Both the position numbers and the translations under genes were made by a program. From NCBI GenBank assembly GCA_934202215.1, contig CAKPXR010000002.1:1-62411 (forward strand): 62,411 bases of DNA. Direction: 5' to 3'. Below are positions 37,624 through 44,333 of this stretch, piece by piece (position 1 is the first letter of the stretch; each line of letters starts with the position of its first letter). This stretch comes from an uncultured Veillonella sp. (GTDB taxonomy: Bacteria > Bacillota > Negativicutes > Veillonellales > Veillonellaceae). Under the pieces are notes generated by a model that saw only the letters and a list, made by a program, of their open reading frames with translations, was not told the DNA's origin and searched no databases.

Positions 37624-38250
37624 ATGATTACATTTTCCTTTTCTGTAGCCAGACCTTCTGTAACTGTGAAAGCTAATGGTATCTTGCCTTCTGGTATCAC
37701 TGTGTTAACAGGTCAATCTGGTAGTGGCAAAAGTACTTTTATTAAATGTATTGCAGGCCTCGTAAAGCCTACAACAGGTAGGATTCAGTGCGATGAAATG
37801 ACCTGGGTAGATCGAGATAAAAATATTTGGGTTCCTGCTCAAAAACGACAAGTAGGCTATATGCCTCAAGGCAATATTGTATTCCCCCATTTGTCGGTAG
37901 AACATAATATTACCTATAGCAAACGAGGTACACCTGATATGTGCGATCGTTTATTACAGCGTTTAGGCCTTGAAAAGTATCGTAACACAAAGGCCGGCAA
38001 ACTATCTGGCGGTGAACAACAACGGGTGGCGTTAGGCCGCGCTCTTTATTCCAAACCGACTATCTTGCTTCTCGATGAACCTCTATCTGCACTAGATTGG
38101 AACTTGCGCAAACATGTGCGTGAGGATCTTATTTCTATCATTCGTGAATGGGATGTACCCTGTGTTTGGGTGACTCATGATGAAAGCGAAGCGGAAGCCG
38201 TAGGTGATAGACATTGGATTTGCGAGAATGGACAAATTGTTATACCTTAA
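37624..38250 (+). CDS. modC: Molybdate ABC transporter ATP-binding protein, short form
   Basis: 208 residues. Walker A is [14 protein letters not shown], the Q-loop region MPQGNIVFPHLSVEHN, the signature LSGGEQQRVALGRALYS, Walker B ILLLDEPLSALDW and the switch His in WVTHDESEAE. It stops after the ATPase core, so it lacks the C-terminal TOBE (molybdate-binding regulatory) domain found in classical ModC of about 350 residues. AGGAGG precedes the start. It energises ModB; feedback inhibition by molybdate through TOBE is not possible in this form. Confidence 0.9.
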   Translation: MITFSFSVARPSVTVKANGILPSGITVLTGQSGSGKSTFIKCIAGLVKPTTGRIQCDEMTWVDRDKNIWVPAQKRQVGYMPQGNIVFPHLSVEHNITYSKRGTPDMCDRLLQRLGLEKYRNTKAGKLSGGEQQRVALGRALYSKPTILLLDEPLSALDWNLRKHVREDLISIIREWDVPCVWVTHDESEAEAVGDRHWICENGQIVIP

Positions 38251-38252
38251 TA

Positions 38253-38308
38253 GTAAAACACATTGATAAGTATTGTTGCATCATTACTTATCAATGTGTT
38301 TTCTTTTA
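38253..38308. terminator. Bidirectional terminator modC/cytX-type gene
   Basis: A perfect 18-bp stem AAAACACATTGATAAGTA with its complement at 38285-38302, with T-rich flanks on both strands, between convergent genes. Confidence 0.88.
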
Positions 38309-39511
38309 TAGTTTATTGTTTTTTATTTGCGTTGATGTATTAAAAGATTTGTATATAAATCCTATAATACTAGCTGCTATAAATGCAACGATAAAGGCTG
38401 GGATAGTGGCGCCAATAAAGCTTTCAGTATGTAACATATAATGGTATACACCAACTGAAATAACCCAAATAATAGCGCGAATAATATGTGCAACTGTAGT
38501 TTGTGTCGCTTGTTGATTGATAAAAAAGTCAGCTAATAATATGCCAATCATAGGGGTAAATACAGAGCCGATAAGATAAAGAAAATCTGTAATGTCATCC
38601 ATAGGATATACTAGAGCTGCAATGGTTCCGATAATCGTAATAACAATGGCTACACCTTTAGTAGAAAGTGCACGACAGATGGCAGTACTGGAGACACCTG
38701 CTGAGTAGGTGCCCATAAATGCAGTGGTTACAGTGGAAAATACAATTACAATAAGTCCTGTAATGCCAAGACCTGCATTCATTAAAATGGCAATAATTGA
38801 GTCTCCACCACCAAATAAAGCGGTACTAAGACCTAATGCATACATAGCAATACTAGTGATTGTATATGCACCAGCGCTGATGAGAGAGGCTGATAATGGT
38901 TTTTGACTTTCTCGTGTATAGTCGCTGATTAATGGTAACCAAGATAACGGCATGGCAATAGATAATTCAAAAGCTGCTATAAAGCTCATGGAGTTACTGC
39001 TAATAGATAATGTATGAGATGGCCAATCGGATATGATGTGGTATCCCATATATATGGTGAGAATAAGCAGTAAAGTAGATACAATACCGTGTATATAACC
39101 AGTATTATGAAGTCCAATAAAAAGCCATAAAATAACAAGACAACCAATTGCAATAGCCCAAATATGAGGATCAAAAGGAATTAGTTCTTGGAGAGCTAAC
39201 ATAGAATCATATATCATAATGCCAGTCCAACCTAATAATTGTAAGATGTTTAGAATGGCAAAACCTTTGGCGCCCCATGGGCCAAAGCTAAAAGCTGTTG
39301 TGTTCATACTACCTTGGCGTAATCGTCCGCCAATCAGTCCGGCCCCGAATAATAGTATTCCACCTACAATATGACCTAGGATGATAGCATATAAACCTTG
39401 TGTAAGGCCTAATGGAGCTAGATAGGTACCAGTCATAATTTCTGCAATTGATAATGCAGCACCGAACCATATCATAGCAAATTGTGGTTGTGTGATGTGT
39501 GTATCTTTCAT
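38306..39511 (-). CDS. cytX: NCS1-family transporter, putative hydroxymethylpyrimidine transporter CytX
   Basis: About 402 residues from ATG 39511, chosen because GGAGG stands before it; the longer ORF would run into the riboswitch terminator. Around twelve hydrophobic helices. The NCS1 pattern includes WFGAALSIAEIMTGTYLAPLG, LGHIVGGILLFGAGLIGGRLR and FGPWGAKGFAILNILQLLGW. Its TPP riboswitch assigns it to thiamine-precursor uptake, where the CytX group is predicted to import hydroxymethylpyrimidine. The thiD gene for that substrate is in the divergent operon. Substrate is inferred from regulation and family. Confidence 0.88.
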   Translation of the reverse strand: MKDTHITQPQFAMIWFGAALSIAEIMTGTYLAPLGLTQGLYAIILGHIVGGILLFGAGLIGGRLRQGSMNTTAFSFGPWGAKGFAILNILQLLGWTGIMIYDSMLALQELIPFDPHIWAIAIGCLVILWLFIGLHNTGYIHGIVSTLLLILTIYMGYHIISDWPSHTLSISSNSMSFIAAFELSIAMPLSWLPLISDYTRESQKPLSASLISAGAYTITSIAMYALGLSTALFGGGDSIIAILMNAGLGITGLIVIVFSTVTTAFMGTYSAGVSSTAICRALSTKGVAIVITIIGTIAALVYPMDDITDFLYLIGSVFTPMIGILLADFFINQQATQTTVAHIIRAIIWVISVGVYHYMLHTESFIGATIPAFIVAFIAASIIGFIYKSFNTSTQIKNNKL

Positions 39512-39536
39512 ACGTCCTCCTTGCCAGGAAGTCATA

Positions 39537-39565
39537 GAAAAAAGCCGAGTCACAGGAACTCGGCT
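39537..39565 (-). terminator. Riboswitch-controlled terminator upstream of cytX
   Basis: On the minus strand AGCCGAGTTCC..GACTCGGCT type stem followed by TTTTTTC. It sits between the TPP aptamer and the cytX ribosome site, so it is the expression platform. Confidence 0.8.
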
Positions 39566-39570
39566 ATTAA

Positions 39571-39668
39571 TCCTCTATGTTCCCTACGTTGGCATTATCC
39601 AAATCAGGTTATGGGTTAAAGCGCTAGCTTACTCTCAGCCCACTCTTGTGAGCACCCCGTTATGGGTT
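39571..39668 (-). promoter_or_regulatory. TPP riboswitch of cytX
   Basis: Read on the minus strand, the aptamer shows ACGGGGTGCTC, then GGGCTGAGAGTAAGC, ACCCATAACCTGATTTGGAT and AATGCCAACGTAGGGAA: the conserved thi-box core (GGGTGC, CTGAGA, ACCTGAT, GTAGGGAA). A terminator follows. High TPP should stop transcription before cytX. Confidence 0.95.
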
Positions 39669-39670
39669 TC

Positions 39671-39699
39671 ATTATACGAGCTCAATTGTAAATGGTCAA
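39671..39699 (-). promoter_or_regulatory. Promoter of the cytX transcript
   Basis: On the minus strand TTGACC (39699-39694), 17-bp spacer, TATAAT (39676-39671). Its -35 is 8 bp from the -35 of the divergent thiW promoter. Confidence 0.8.
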
Positions 39700-39707
39700 A
39701 TGTTTTC

Positions 39708-39736
39708 TTGCATATTTTGTATAATAATGCTATAAC
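39708..39736 (+). promoter_or_regulatory. Promoter of the thiW-thiD-thiM/E transcript
   Basis: TTGCAT (39708-39713), 17-bp spacer, TATAAC (39731-39736), ending 20 bases before the TPP aptamer. Confidence 0.75.
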
Positions 39737-39756
39737 TAAATCATAAAAACATATTG

Positions 39757-39834
39757 CCACTAGGGGTGCTTTCGCTGAGATTGATCATTCAAAACCCTAG
39801 ACCTGATCCAGATAATACTGGCGTAGGAAAGTGG
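39757..39834 (+). promoter_or_regulatory. TPP riboswitch of the thiW operon
   Basis: CCACTAGGGGTGCTTTCG, GCTGAGATTGATCA, AACCCTAGACCTGATCCAGAT and TGGCGTAGGAAAGTGG form the thi-box aptamer, closed by a P1 helix CCACT/AGTGG. A terminator follows at 39861-39896. Confidence 0.95.
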
Positions 39835-39860
39835 AGTGAAACATAATACTAATCTATTAA

Positions 39861-39896
39861 TAGACCATTCCATTTGGAGTGGTCTTATTTTTATAT
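39861..39896 (+). terminator. Riboswitch-controlled terminator upstream of thiW
   Basis: Stem AGACCATTCC/GGAGTGGTCT (one G-U pair) followed by TATTTTTATATTT, between aptamer and the thiW start. Confidence 0.8.
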
Positions 39897-39909
39897 TTGT
39901 GGAGGGATT

Positions 39910-40392
39910 ATGAAAAAACTGATTATGGCTAGTATATGTGTAGGATTAGGTGTAGTGTTATCTACCACATCTATCCCTATAGGTCCAGCCCGTATTTTTC
40001 CATTTCAACATATGATTAATGTAATCTTAGCGGTTATAGTCGGAGTTAGATTCTCTGTAGGTGCCGCTTTTTGTACGTCCTGTTTACGTAATGTATTAGC
40101 GATAGGTTCGCCATTAGCCTTCCCTGGGAGCATGATAGGAGCTTGGTTATCTGCGTATTTATATGAGAGATATCATGCAATTTGGGCGGCGGCTTTAGGG
40201 GAAATCATCGGTACAGGCTTCATTGGTGCCATTGTAAGTTATCCTATTGCTCATTTCCTATTGGGTAAACCACTAGCATTGTTGACTTTGATTACATCTT
40301 TTTCTATGAGCTCTATATCCGGAGCTTGCATTGGATTTATTGTGTTACAAGTTTTATCTCGTCGTCATCTATTACATAAGGAGGAACAATGA
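39910..40392 (+). CDS. thiW: ThiW, energy-coupling-factor S component for a thiazole precursor
   Basis: About 160 residues from ATG 39910 (GGAGGGATT upstream). Four to six hydrophobic helices with the ThiW pattern IPIGPARIFPFQHMINVILA near the start and AFPGSMIGAWLSAYLY in the middle. ThiW is the predicted substrate-binding membrane component of an ECF importer for hydroxyethylthiazole or a related thiazole; the shared EcfA/EcfT module is elsewhere. It is under a TPP riboswitch and overlaps thiD by 4 bases (ATGA). Confidence 0.9.
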   Translation: MKKLIMASICVGLGVVLSTTSIPIGPARIFPFQHMINVILAVIVGVRFSVGAAFCTSCLRNVLAIGSPLAFPGSMIGAWLSAYLYERYHAIWAAALGEIIGTGFIGAIVSYPIAHFLLGKPLALLTLITSFSMSSISGACIGFIVLQVLSRRHLLHKEEQ

Positions 40393-41222
40393 AACTACAT
40401 ACTGCATTAACAATTGCTGGCACTGACCCAAGCGGTGGCGCTGGCATAATGGCTGATTTGAAATCCTTCCAAAGTCGTAACGTATACGGTATGGCTGTAG
40501 TCACGTCCGTGGTAGCTCAAAATACAACAGGCGTTCATCACGTAGAGCATCTATCGTTAGAAAGTATAGAAAAACAGTTACATGATGTGTATTCAGATAT
40601 TACACCGCAAGCTGTTAAGACGGGTATGATTGCCTTACCGGAGATGATGGATCTTATTTATCCTTATGTGAGTAAGGATATTCCGTATGTCATGGATCCT
40701 GTCATGATTGCTACTAGTGGGGATCGACTTGTATCTGATGAGGCTGTACATTTTTTAAAATCTAAACTCATTCCTACTGCAACTGTTATTACACCTAACC
40801 GTAGCGAGGCAGAGGTCTTAGCAGATATGGAGATTAGTTGTGAAAGTGACATAACAACGGCGGCCAACCGTATTTTGCAGGACTTAGGTCCTCAAGTGGT
40901 AATTATTAAAGGCGGGCACATCGGAGAAGATGCAACGGATTATGCTTTCACCAAGGATGGTATCGTTCGTACCTGGACGAGCCCTAAATACGATACGGTA
41001 CATACACATGGTACAGGCTGTACCTTCTCAGCGGTTATTACGGCGGAACTCGCCAAAGGCCGTGATGTGATGGATGCCATCGGTATTGCTAAGGACTATA
41101 TTGCATTAGCAATTAAGCACAATCCAGCACTAGGTCACGGCTGTGGCCCTGTTAATCATATGGCTTATGGTCTGCTATCTAATGGGCCCGAAACGATGGA
41201 TGAGCTATTGAAAAACAACTAG
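40389..41222 (+). CDS. thiD: Hydroxymethylpyrimidine/phosphomethylpyrimidine kinase
   Basis: Phosphorylates HMP and then HMP-phosphate to HMP-PP in thiamine synthesis. 277 residues, ribokinase-type fold. Landmarks: TIAGTDPSGGAGIMADLKSF at the start, TAVKTGMI-like PQAVKTGMIALPEM, DPVMIATSGDRLV and the ATP-site anion-hole motif HTHGTGCTFSAVITAELA. It lies between thiW and the thiM/E fusion, so HMP taken up by the divergent CytX and thiazole taken up by ThiW meet in this operon. Confidence 0.96.
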   Translation: MKLHTALTIAGTDPSGGAGIMADLKSFQSRNVYGMAVVTSVVAQNTTGVHHVEHLSLESIEKQLHDVYSDITPQAVKTGMIALPEMMDLIYPYVSKDIPYVMDPVMIATSGDRLVSDEAVHFLKSKLIPTATVITPNRSEAEVLADMEISCESDITTAANRILQDLGPQVVIIKGGHIGEDATDYAFTKDGIVRTWTSPKYDTVHTHGTGCTFSAVITAELAKGRDVMDAIGIAKDYIALAIKHNPALGHGCGPVNHMAYGLLSNGPETMDELLKNN

Positions 41223-41235
41223 AGGAGATACTGAT

Positions 41236-42753
41236 ATGATCTATGAAAATCCCTATATGAAGGACCATACTTGGCCTGACCTAAATATATTAAAAACATT
41301 ACGTCAAAGGAATCCTCTTGTTATTTGTATTACTAATGATGTGGTACGGACCTTTACGGCGAATGGTTTACTAGCTATTGGTGCCTCGCCTGTAATGAGC
41401 GAATGCAGTGAAGATTTAAAAGACCTCATTGTTCATGCATCGGCGTTACTTATCAATATTGGAACGCTTACACCAAATAAGGCTAGTTACTATAAAGAGG
41501 CCATAAAGCTAGCAAAGGCTCATGAGGTGCCAATTGTACTTGATCCTGTAGGCTGTCATGCTAGTGCTTACCGATTATCTGTTGTTTTAGACTTGATTAA
41601 GACTAGTGGTATCTCTCTATTACGAGGTAATCAAAGTGAAATCAAAGCTATTTATGATGCTTTAAGTCCCGATGATAATGTTAATAATTTTACTGCAGGC
41701 AAAGGTGTTGATGGGGCTCAAGTTGAGGATAGTGCTGTTATTGCCTATCGTCTGGCACGGCTTATTAATTATCCTGTAATAGCAACGGGAGAAGAGGATT
41801 ATGTTTCCGATGGAACTCGCGTATTTGCAGTACCACATGGACACCCTATTATGACATCTGTAACGGGGACAGGCTGTCTATTAGGTGCTGTTTTGGCAGC
41901 TTTCTTTAGTGCGTATTATCCATGTAAAGATAAAGTATCTATTGGTGAATTCCTCTCCTTTGTACTGGCTTACTACGGCCTTGCTGGAGAACATGCAGTG
42001 CAGGTAAGTGGTGTAAAGCCTGGTAGCTTTAGTGTAGCCTTTATGGATGCCTTATATACACTGGATGATGCGGTGCTTATGGCAGAAAACCGTATACGGC
42101 CTGTAGTTGTGCCTGATCAGTTACAAGTATATTTCATAGCTGGTACACAGGATGTAGGCCTTGATGACAGTCGATTGTTATCTGTTGTAGAAGATGCTTG
42201 CCGTGGTGGTATAACATGCTTTCAATTTAGGGAGAAAGGTCCAGGTACCTTAGAAGGTCAACAAAAATTAAAATTGGCAGAACAATTAAAACAGATCTGT
42301 ACTAAGTATAATGTACTCTGTATTGTTAATGATGATGTGGAGTTGGCTGTAGCTGTTAATGCTGATGGCGTTCATGTTGGACAAGAGGATATGAATTTAG
42401 AATCGGTTCGTAATCTTGTAGGACATAAAGCTATTGGTATTTCTATTCACTCTGTAGATGAATTACATAAGACTGATGTAGCCTACGCCGACTGTGTAGG
42501 CGTAGGGCCTATGTATGCTACAAGTAGTAAACCTGATGCACAAGAACCGTGCGGGCCAAAGCGTATTTTAGAATTACAAACTGAAGGGTTAACTTTGCCA
42601 TGTGTAGGTATTGGGGGAATTACTTTGGAGAATGCTACACCTGTATTACAAGGTGGGGCTTGTGGTGTGGCTGTAATTTCTGCCATTGCTCATGCAGATA
42701 ACCCGTATGAAGCAGCACAACAATTTAAGTCTTTAGTTGAAAGAACTATATAG
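41236..42753 (+). CDS. thiM/thiE: Bifunctional hydroxyethylthiazole kinase / thiamine-phosphate synthase (ThiM-ThiE fusion)
   Basis: 505 residues in one frame. Residues about 10-275 are a complete ThiM kinase (VICITNDVVRTFTANGLLAIG, LDPVGCHAS, LLRGNQSE, SVTGTGCLLGAVL). Residues about 290-505 are a complete ThiE (CFQFREKGPG, CIVNDDVELAVAVNADGVHVGQED, GVGPMYATSSKPDA, GIGGITLENA). The fusion phosphorylates the thiazole and joins it to HMP-PP to give thiamine phosphate. Ribosome site AGAGGAG precedes ATG 41236, 13 bases after thiD. The operon has no thiC, thiG or thiH, so it is a salvage arrangement. No frameshift is seen at the junction. Confidence 0.95.
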   Translation: MIYENPYMKDHTWPDLNILKTLRQRNPLVICITNDVVRTFTANGLLAIGASPVMSECSEDLKDLIVHASALLINIGTLTPNKASYYKEAIKLAKAHEVPIVLDPVGCHASAYRLSVVLDLIKTSGISLLRGNQSEIKAIYDALSPDDNVNNFTAGKGVDGAQVEDSAVIAYRLARLINYPVIATGEEDYVSDGTRVFAVPHGHPIMTSVTGTGCLLGAVLAAFFSAYYPCKDKVSIGEFLSFVLAYYGLAGEHAVQVSGVKPGSFSVAFMDALYTLDDAVLMAENRIRPVVVPDQLQVYFIAGTQDVGLDDSRLLSVVEDACRGGITCFQFREKGPGTLEGQQKLKLAEQLKQICTKYNVLCIVNDDVELAVAVNADGVHVGQEDMNLESVRNLVGHKAIGISIHSVDELHKTDVAYADCVGVGPMYATSSKPDAQEPCGPKRILELQTEGLTLPCVGIGGITLENATPVLQGGACGVAVISAIAHADNPYEAAQQFKSLVERTI

Positions 42754-42826
42754 CCTATTTGATGATGTGATATGTTACGATATGATATATGACTAACTAA
42801 AATACAACCTAAAAAGTGAACAGAAC

Positions 42827-42864
42827 ATAAAAAAGACGATGACCTTAGTCATCGTCTTTTTTAG
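42827..42864. terminator. Bidirectional terminator thiM/E and rubrerythrin genes
   Basis: A 15-bp stem AAAAAAGACGATGAC/GTCATCGTCTTTTTT with loop CTTA, T-runs on both strands. On the minus strand it would end the rubrerythrin transcript after the 3' hairpins. Confidence 0.9.
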
Positions 42865-42872
42865 GAAGTTGT

Positions 42873-42965
42873 CAGTACTTACTGTAAGATTATATATACT
42901 TACAGGTATGGTTAATTTAAATCTGTACTTACAGGTTGTTAGGTTAGTTAGTGTCGTACTTACAG
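42873..42965 (-). repeat. AAGT-loop mini-hairpins in the 3' untranslated region of rubrerythrin
   Basis: On the minus strand, after the stop codon: GT-AAGT-AC (42963-42956, extendable by a U-G pair), CTGT-AAGT-ACAG (42934-42923), a weak T-AAGT-A (near 42897-42902) and CAGT-AAGT-ACTG (42884-42873). The loop is constant and the stems vary but pair. They lie between the stop codon and the terminator at 42827-42864. Confidence 0.7.
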
Positions 42966-42966
42966 A

Positions 42967-43512
42967 TTAGATGGATTCAACGAAACGGTGGAAGAAAGCT
43001 TGTGGGTGAGCACATACTGGGCAAACTTTAGGAGCTTCTTCACCAACGTGTACGTAACCGCAGTTAGCGCAGATCCAAGCAACTGGTTCGTCGTTGTGGA
43101 ATACTTTGTTACCGGATACTTGAGCTGCTAATGCAAGGTAACGAGCTTCATGACGAGCTTCGATTTTACCAACTTCGCGCATTTGGTAAGCGATTTTAGC
43201 AAAGCCTTCTTTTTCAGCTTCGTCAGCGAATTCTTTGTACATTGTAGTGTGTTCGTAGTTTTCACCAGCCGCTGCATCACGAAGGTTAGCTTCGATATCA
43301 GAAGATACATCGCCACCATGAAGAGCTTTGAACCACAATTTAGCATGTGCAGATTCGTTGTGAGCTGTTTCTTCGAAATAATCAGCGATTTCGTTCATGC
43401 CAGCTTGACGAGCTGCTGCTGCGTAGAATGTATATTTTTGGAATGCTTGGGATTCGCCAGCAAATGCTGCTTGAAGATTTTTTTCAGTGTTAGAACCTTT
43501 TAATTCTGCCAT
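42967..43512 (-). CDS. rbr: Rubrerythrin (non-haem di-iron peroxidase with rubredoxin domain)
   Basis: 181 residues. The N-terminal four-helix bundle carries the di-iron ligands in AFAGESQAFQKY, EETAHNESAHA, DAAAGENYEHTTMYKEFADE and GKIEARHEARY. The C-terminal rubredoxin domain has WICANCGYVHVGEEAP and CPVCAHPQAFF (two CxxC). It reduces hydrogen peroxide in anaerobes, with electrons arriving through rubredoxin or NADH-linked reductases. ATG 43512 follows AAAGGAG. Both its untranslated regions hold the AAGT-loop hairpin array. Codon use is strongly biased in the manner of highly expressed genes. No rubredoxin or reductase gene is adjacent. Confidence 0.96.
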   Translation of the reverse strand: MAELKGSNTEKNLQAAFAGESQAFQKYTFYAAAARQAGMNEIADYFEETAHNESAHAKLWFKALHGGDVSSDIEANLRDAAAGENYEHTTMYKEFADEAEKEGFAKIAYQMREVGKIEARHEARYLALAAQVSGNKVFHNDEPVAWICANCGYVHVGEEAPKVCPVCAHPQAFFHRFVESI

Positions 43513-43526
43513 TTTAATACTCCTTT

Positions 43527-43771
43527 GTACTTACGATAATTTCAAAATTTGTTACTTAACTTATATATTCATAACCACTTGGTTGTGAAAGCAATGTAAT
43601 AGAATACTTATTCTACAATTTTCGTGTGCGACTTCGCCTTGGTAAGAAAACTTATTCTTAAACTTAATAGACACTTGTCTAAATTTTTAAAATAGTACTT
43701 ACTGATTTGTGTTTTTCGGCACTTGCCGTCTTAACAGTTTTATATACAATGTGTCATCCGTATACTTAACG
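43527..43771 (-). repeat. Array of about ten AAGT-loop mini-hairpins in the rubrerythrin 5' leader
   Basis: Read in the rbr sense (right to left): CGT-TAAGTAT-ACG (43771-43759), CGGC-AAGT-GCCG (43728-43717), AGT-AAGT-ACT (43703-43694), TAGAC-AAGT-GTCTA (43681-43668), TAAGAA-TAAGTT-TTCTTA (43660-43643), GCG-AAGT-CGC (43637-43628), TAGAAT-AAGT-ATTCTA (43615-43600), AACC-AAGT-GGTT (43584-43573), GTT-AAGT-AAC (43560-43551), GT-AAGT-AC (43534-43527, 3 bases before the ribosome site). The loop and orientation are constant and the stems differ. No ORF is present. Confidence 0.75.
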
Positions 43772-43790
43772 AATAATCATTGTTGACTAT

Positions 43791-43818
43791 ATTGTAACAT
43801 AGTAAATGAGAAATGCAA
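43791..43818 (-). promoter_or_regulatory. Candidate rubrerythrin promoter
   Basis: On the minus strand TTGCAT (43818-43813), 16-bp spacer, TACAAT (43796-43791). Transcription would begin near 43784, just before the first mini-hairpin, giving a leader of about 270 bases. Confidence 0.5.
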
Positions 43819-44120
43819 GTGTTTTTACAAAATTTATTTCGAAAATTTTCTAAATGATAAATATTATCAGTGTAGTAAAAATGCGGATTTTCAAAGAGTG
43901 AGTAGTATAGGATTTATAAAAATAGCCAATTTTGATATTGAGAATGATAACTAAATGAAAAATCATTATTGATTAGTAATTAATAATCTTTTCGTTAAAT
44001 GTACTAATTACTACTCATAAAATGACTATTATATAACTATAGAAATATGATATGTTTATGGAACTTTGTATTTTTTGTATAATAAGTATATCAATACTGA
44101 ACGTTATAAAAGGAGGCGCT
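43819..44120. other. AT-rich intergenic DNA between rbr and the DUF951-selD cluster
   Basis: No ORF. A stretch near 43938-43970 (TGAGAATGATAAC and AATCATTATTG) vaguely recalls a Fur-type box but is too degenerate to call. No AAGT-loop hairpins occur here, upstream of the predicted rbr promoter. Confidence 0.4.
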
Positions 44121-44324
44121 ATGTCATTTGTTAGATATTATGTCGGTGATGTGGTAAAGATGAAAAAATTACATCCTTGCGGCAGTGATGAATGGGAAGT
44201 CAAACGGATTGGCACAGATTTCCTCATTGTATGTAATGGCTGTGGTCATCAACTGTTGATGCCGCGCCCAAAATTTGAAAAGGCAGTTAAGAAAATTATA
44301 TCTAGATTGCCAGCGAATGAATAA
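44121..44324 (+). CDS. DUF951 family protein
   Basis: 67 residues from ATG 44121 (AAAGGAGG upstream; an in-frame longer ORF has no ribosome site). The family pattern is VGDVVKMKKLHPCGSDEWEVKRIGTDFLIVCNGCGHQLLMPR, with three cysteines, two of them in a CxxC. The family is small, basic and widespread in Firmicutes, usually of unknown function and often near ychF or translation genes. It ends 9 bases before selD, so the two are co-transcribed. Confidence 0.88.
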   Translation: MSFVRYYVGDVVKMKKLHPCGSDEWEVKRIGTDFLIVCNGCGHQLLMPRPKFEKAVKKIISRLPANE

Positions 44325-44333
44325 GGGGGACGT

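Noticed and set aside
42875..42965. Direct repeats of GTACTTAC downstream of rbr read as a CRISPR-like or iteron array
   Set aside because: Spacing is irregular (21, 29 and 31 bases) and the unit is 8-10 bases; the better description is hairpins with an AAGT loop, reported as a finding.
43930..43975. Fur-like box between rbr and DUF951
   Set aside because: Only partial matches to the GATAATGATAATCATTATC pattern in a very AT-rich stretch where such matches are common.
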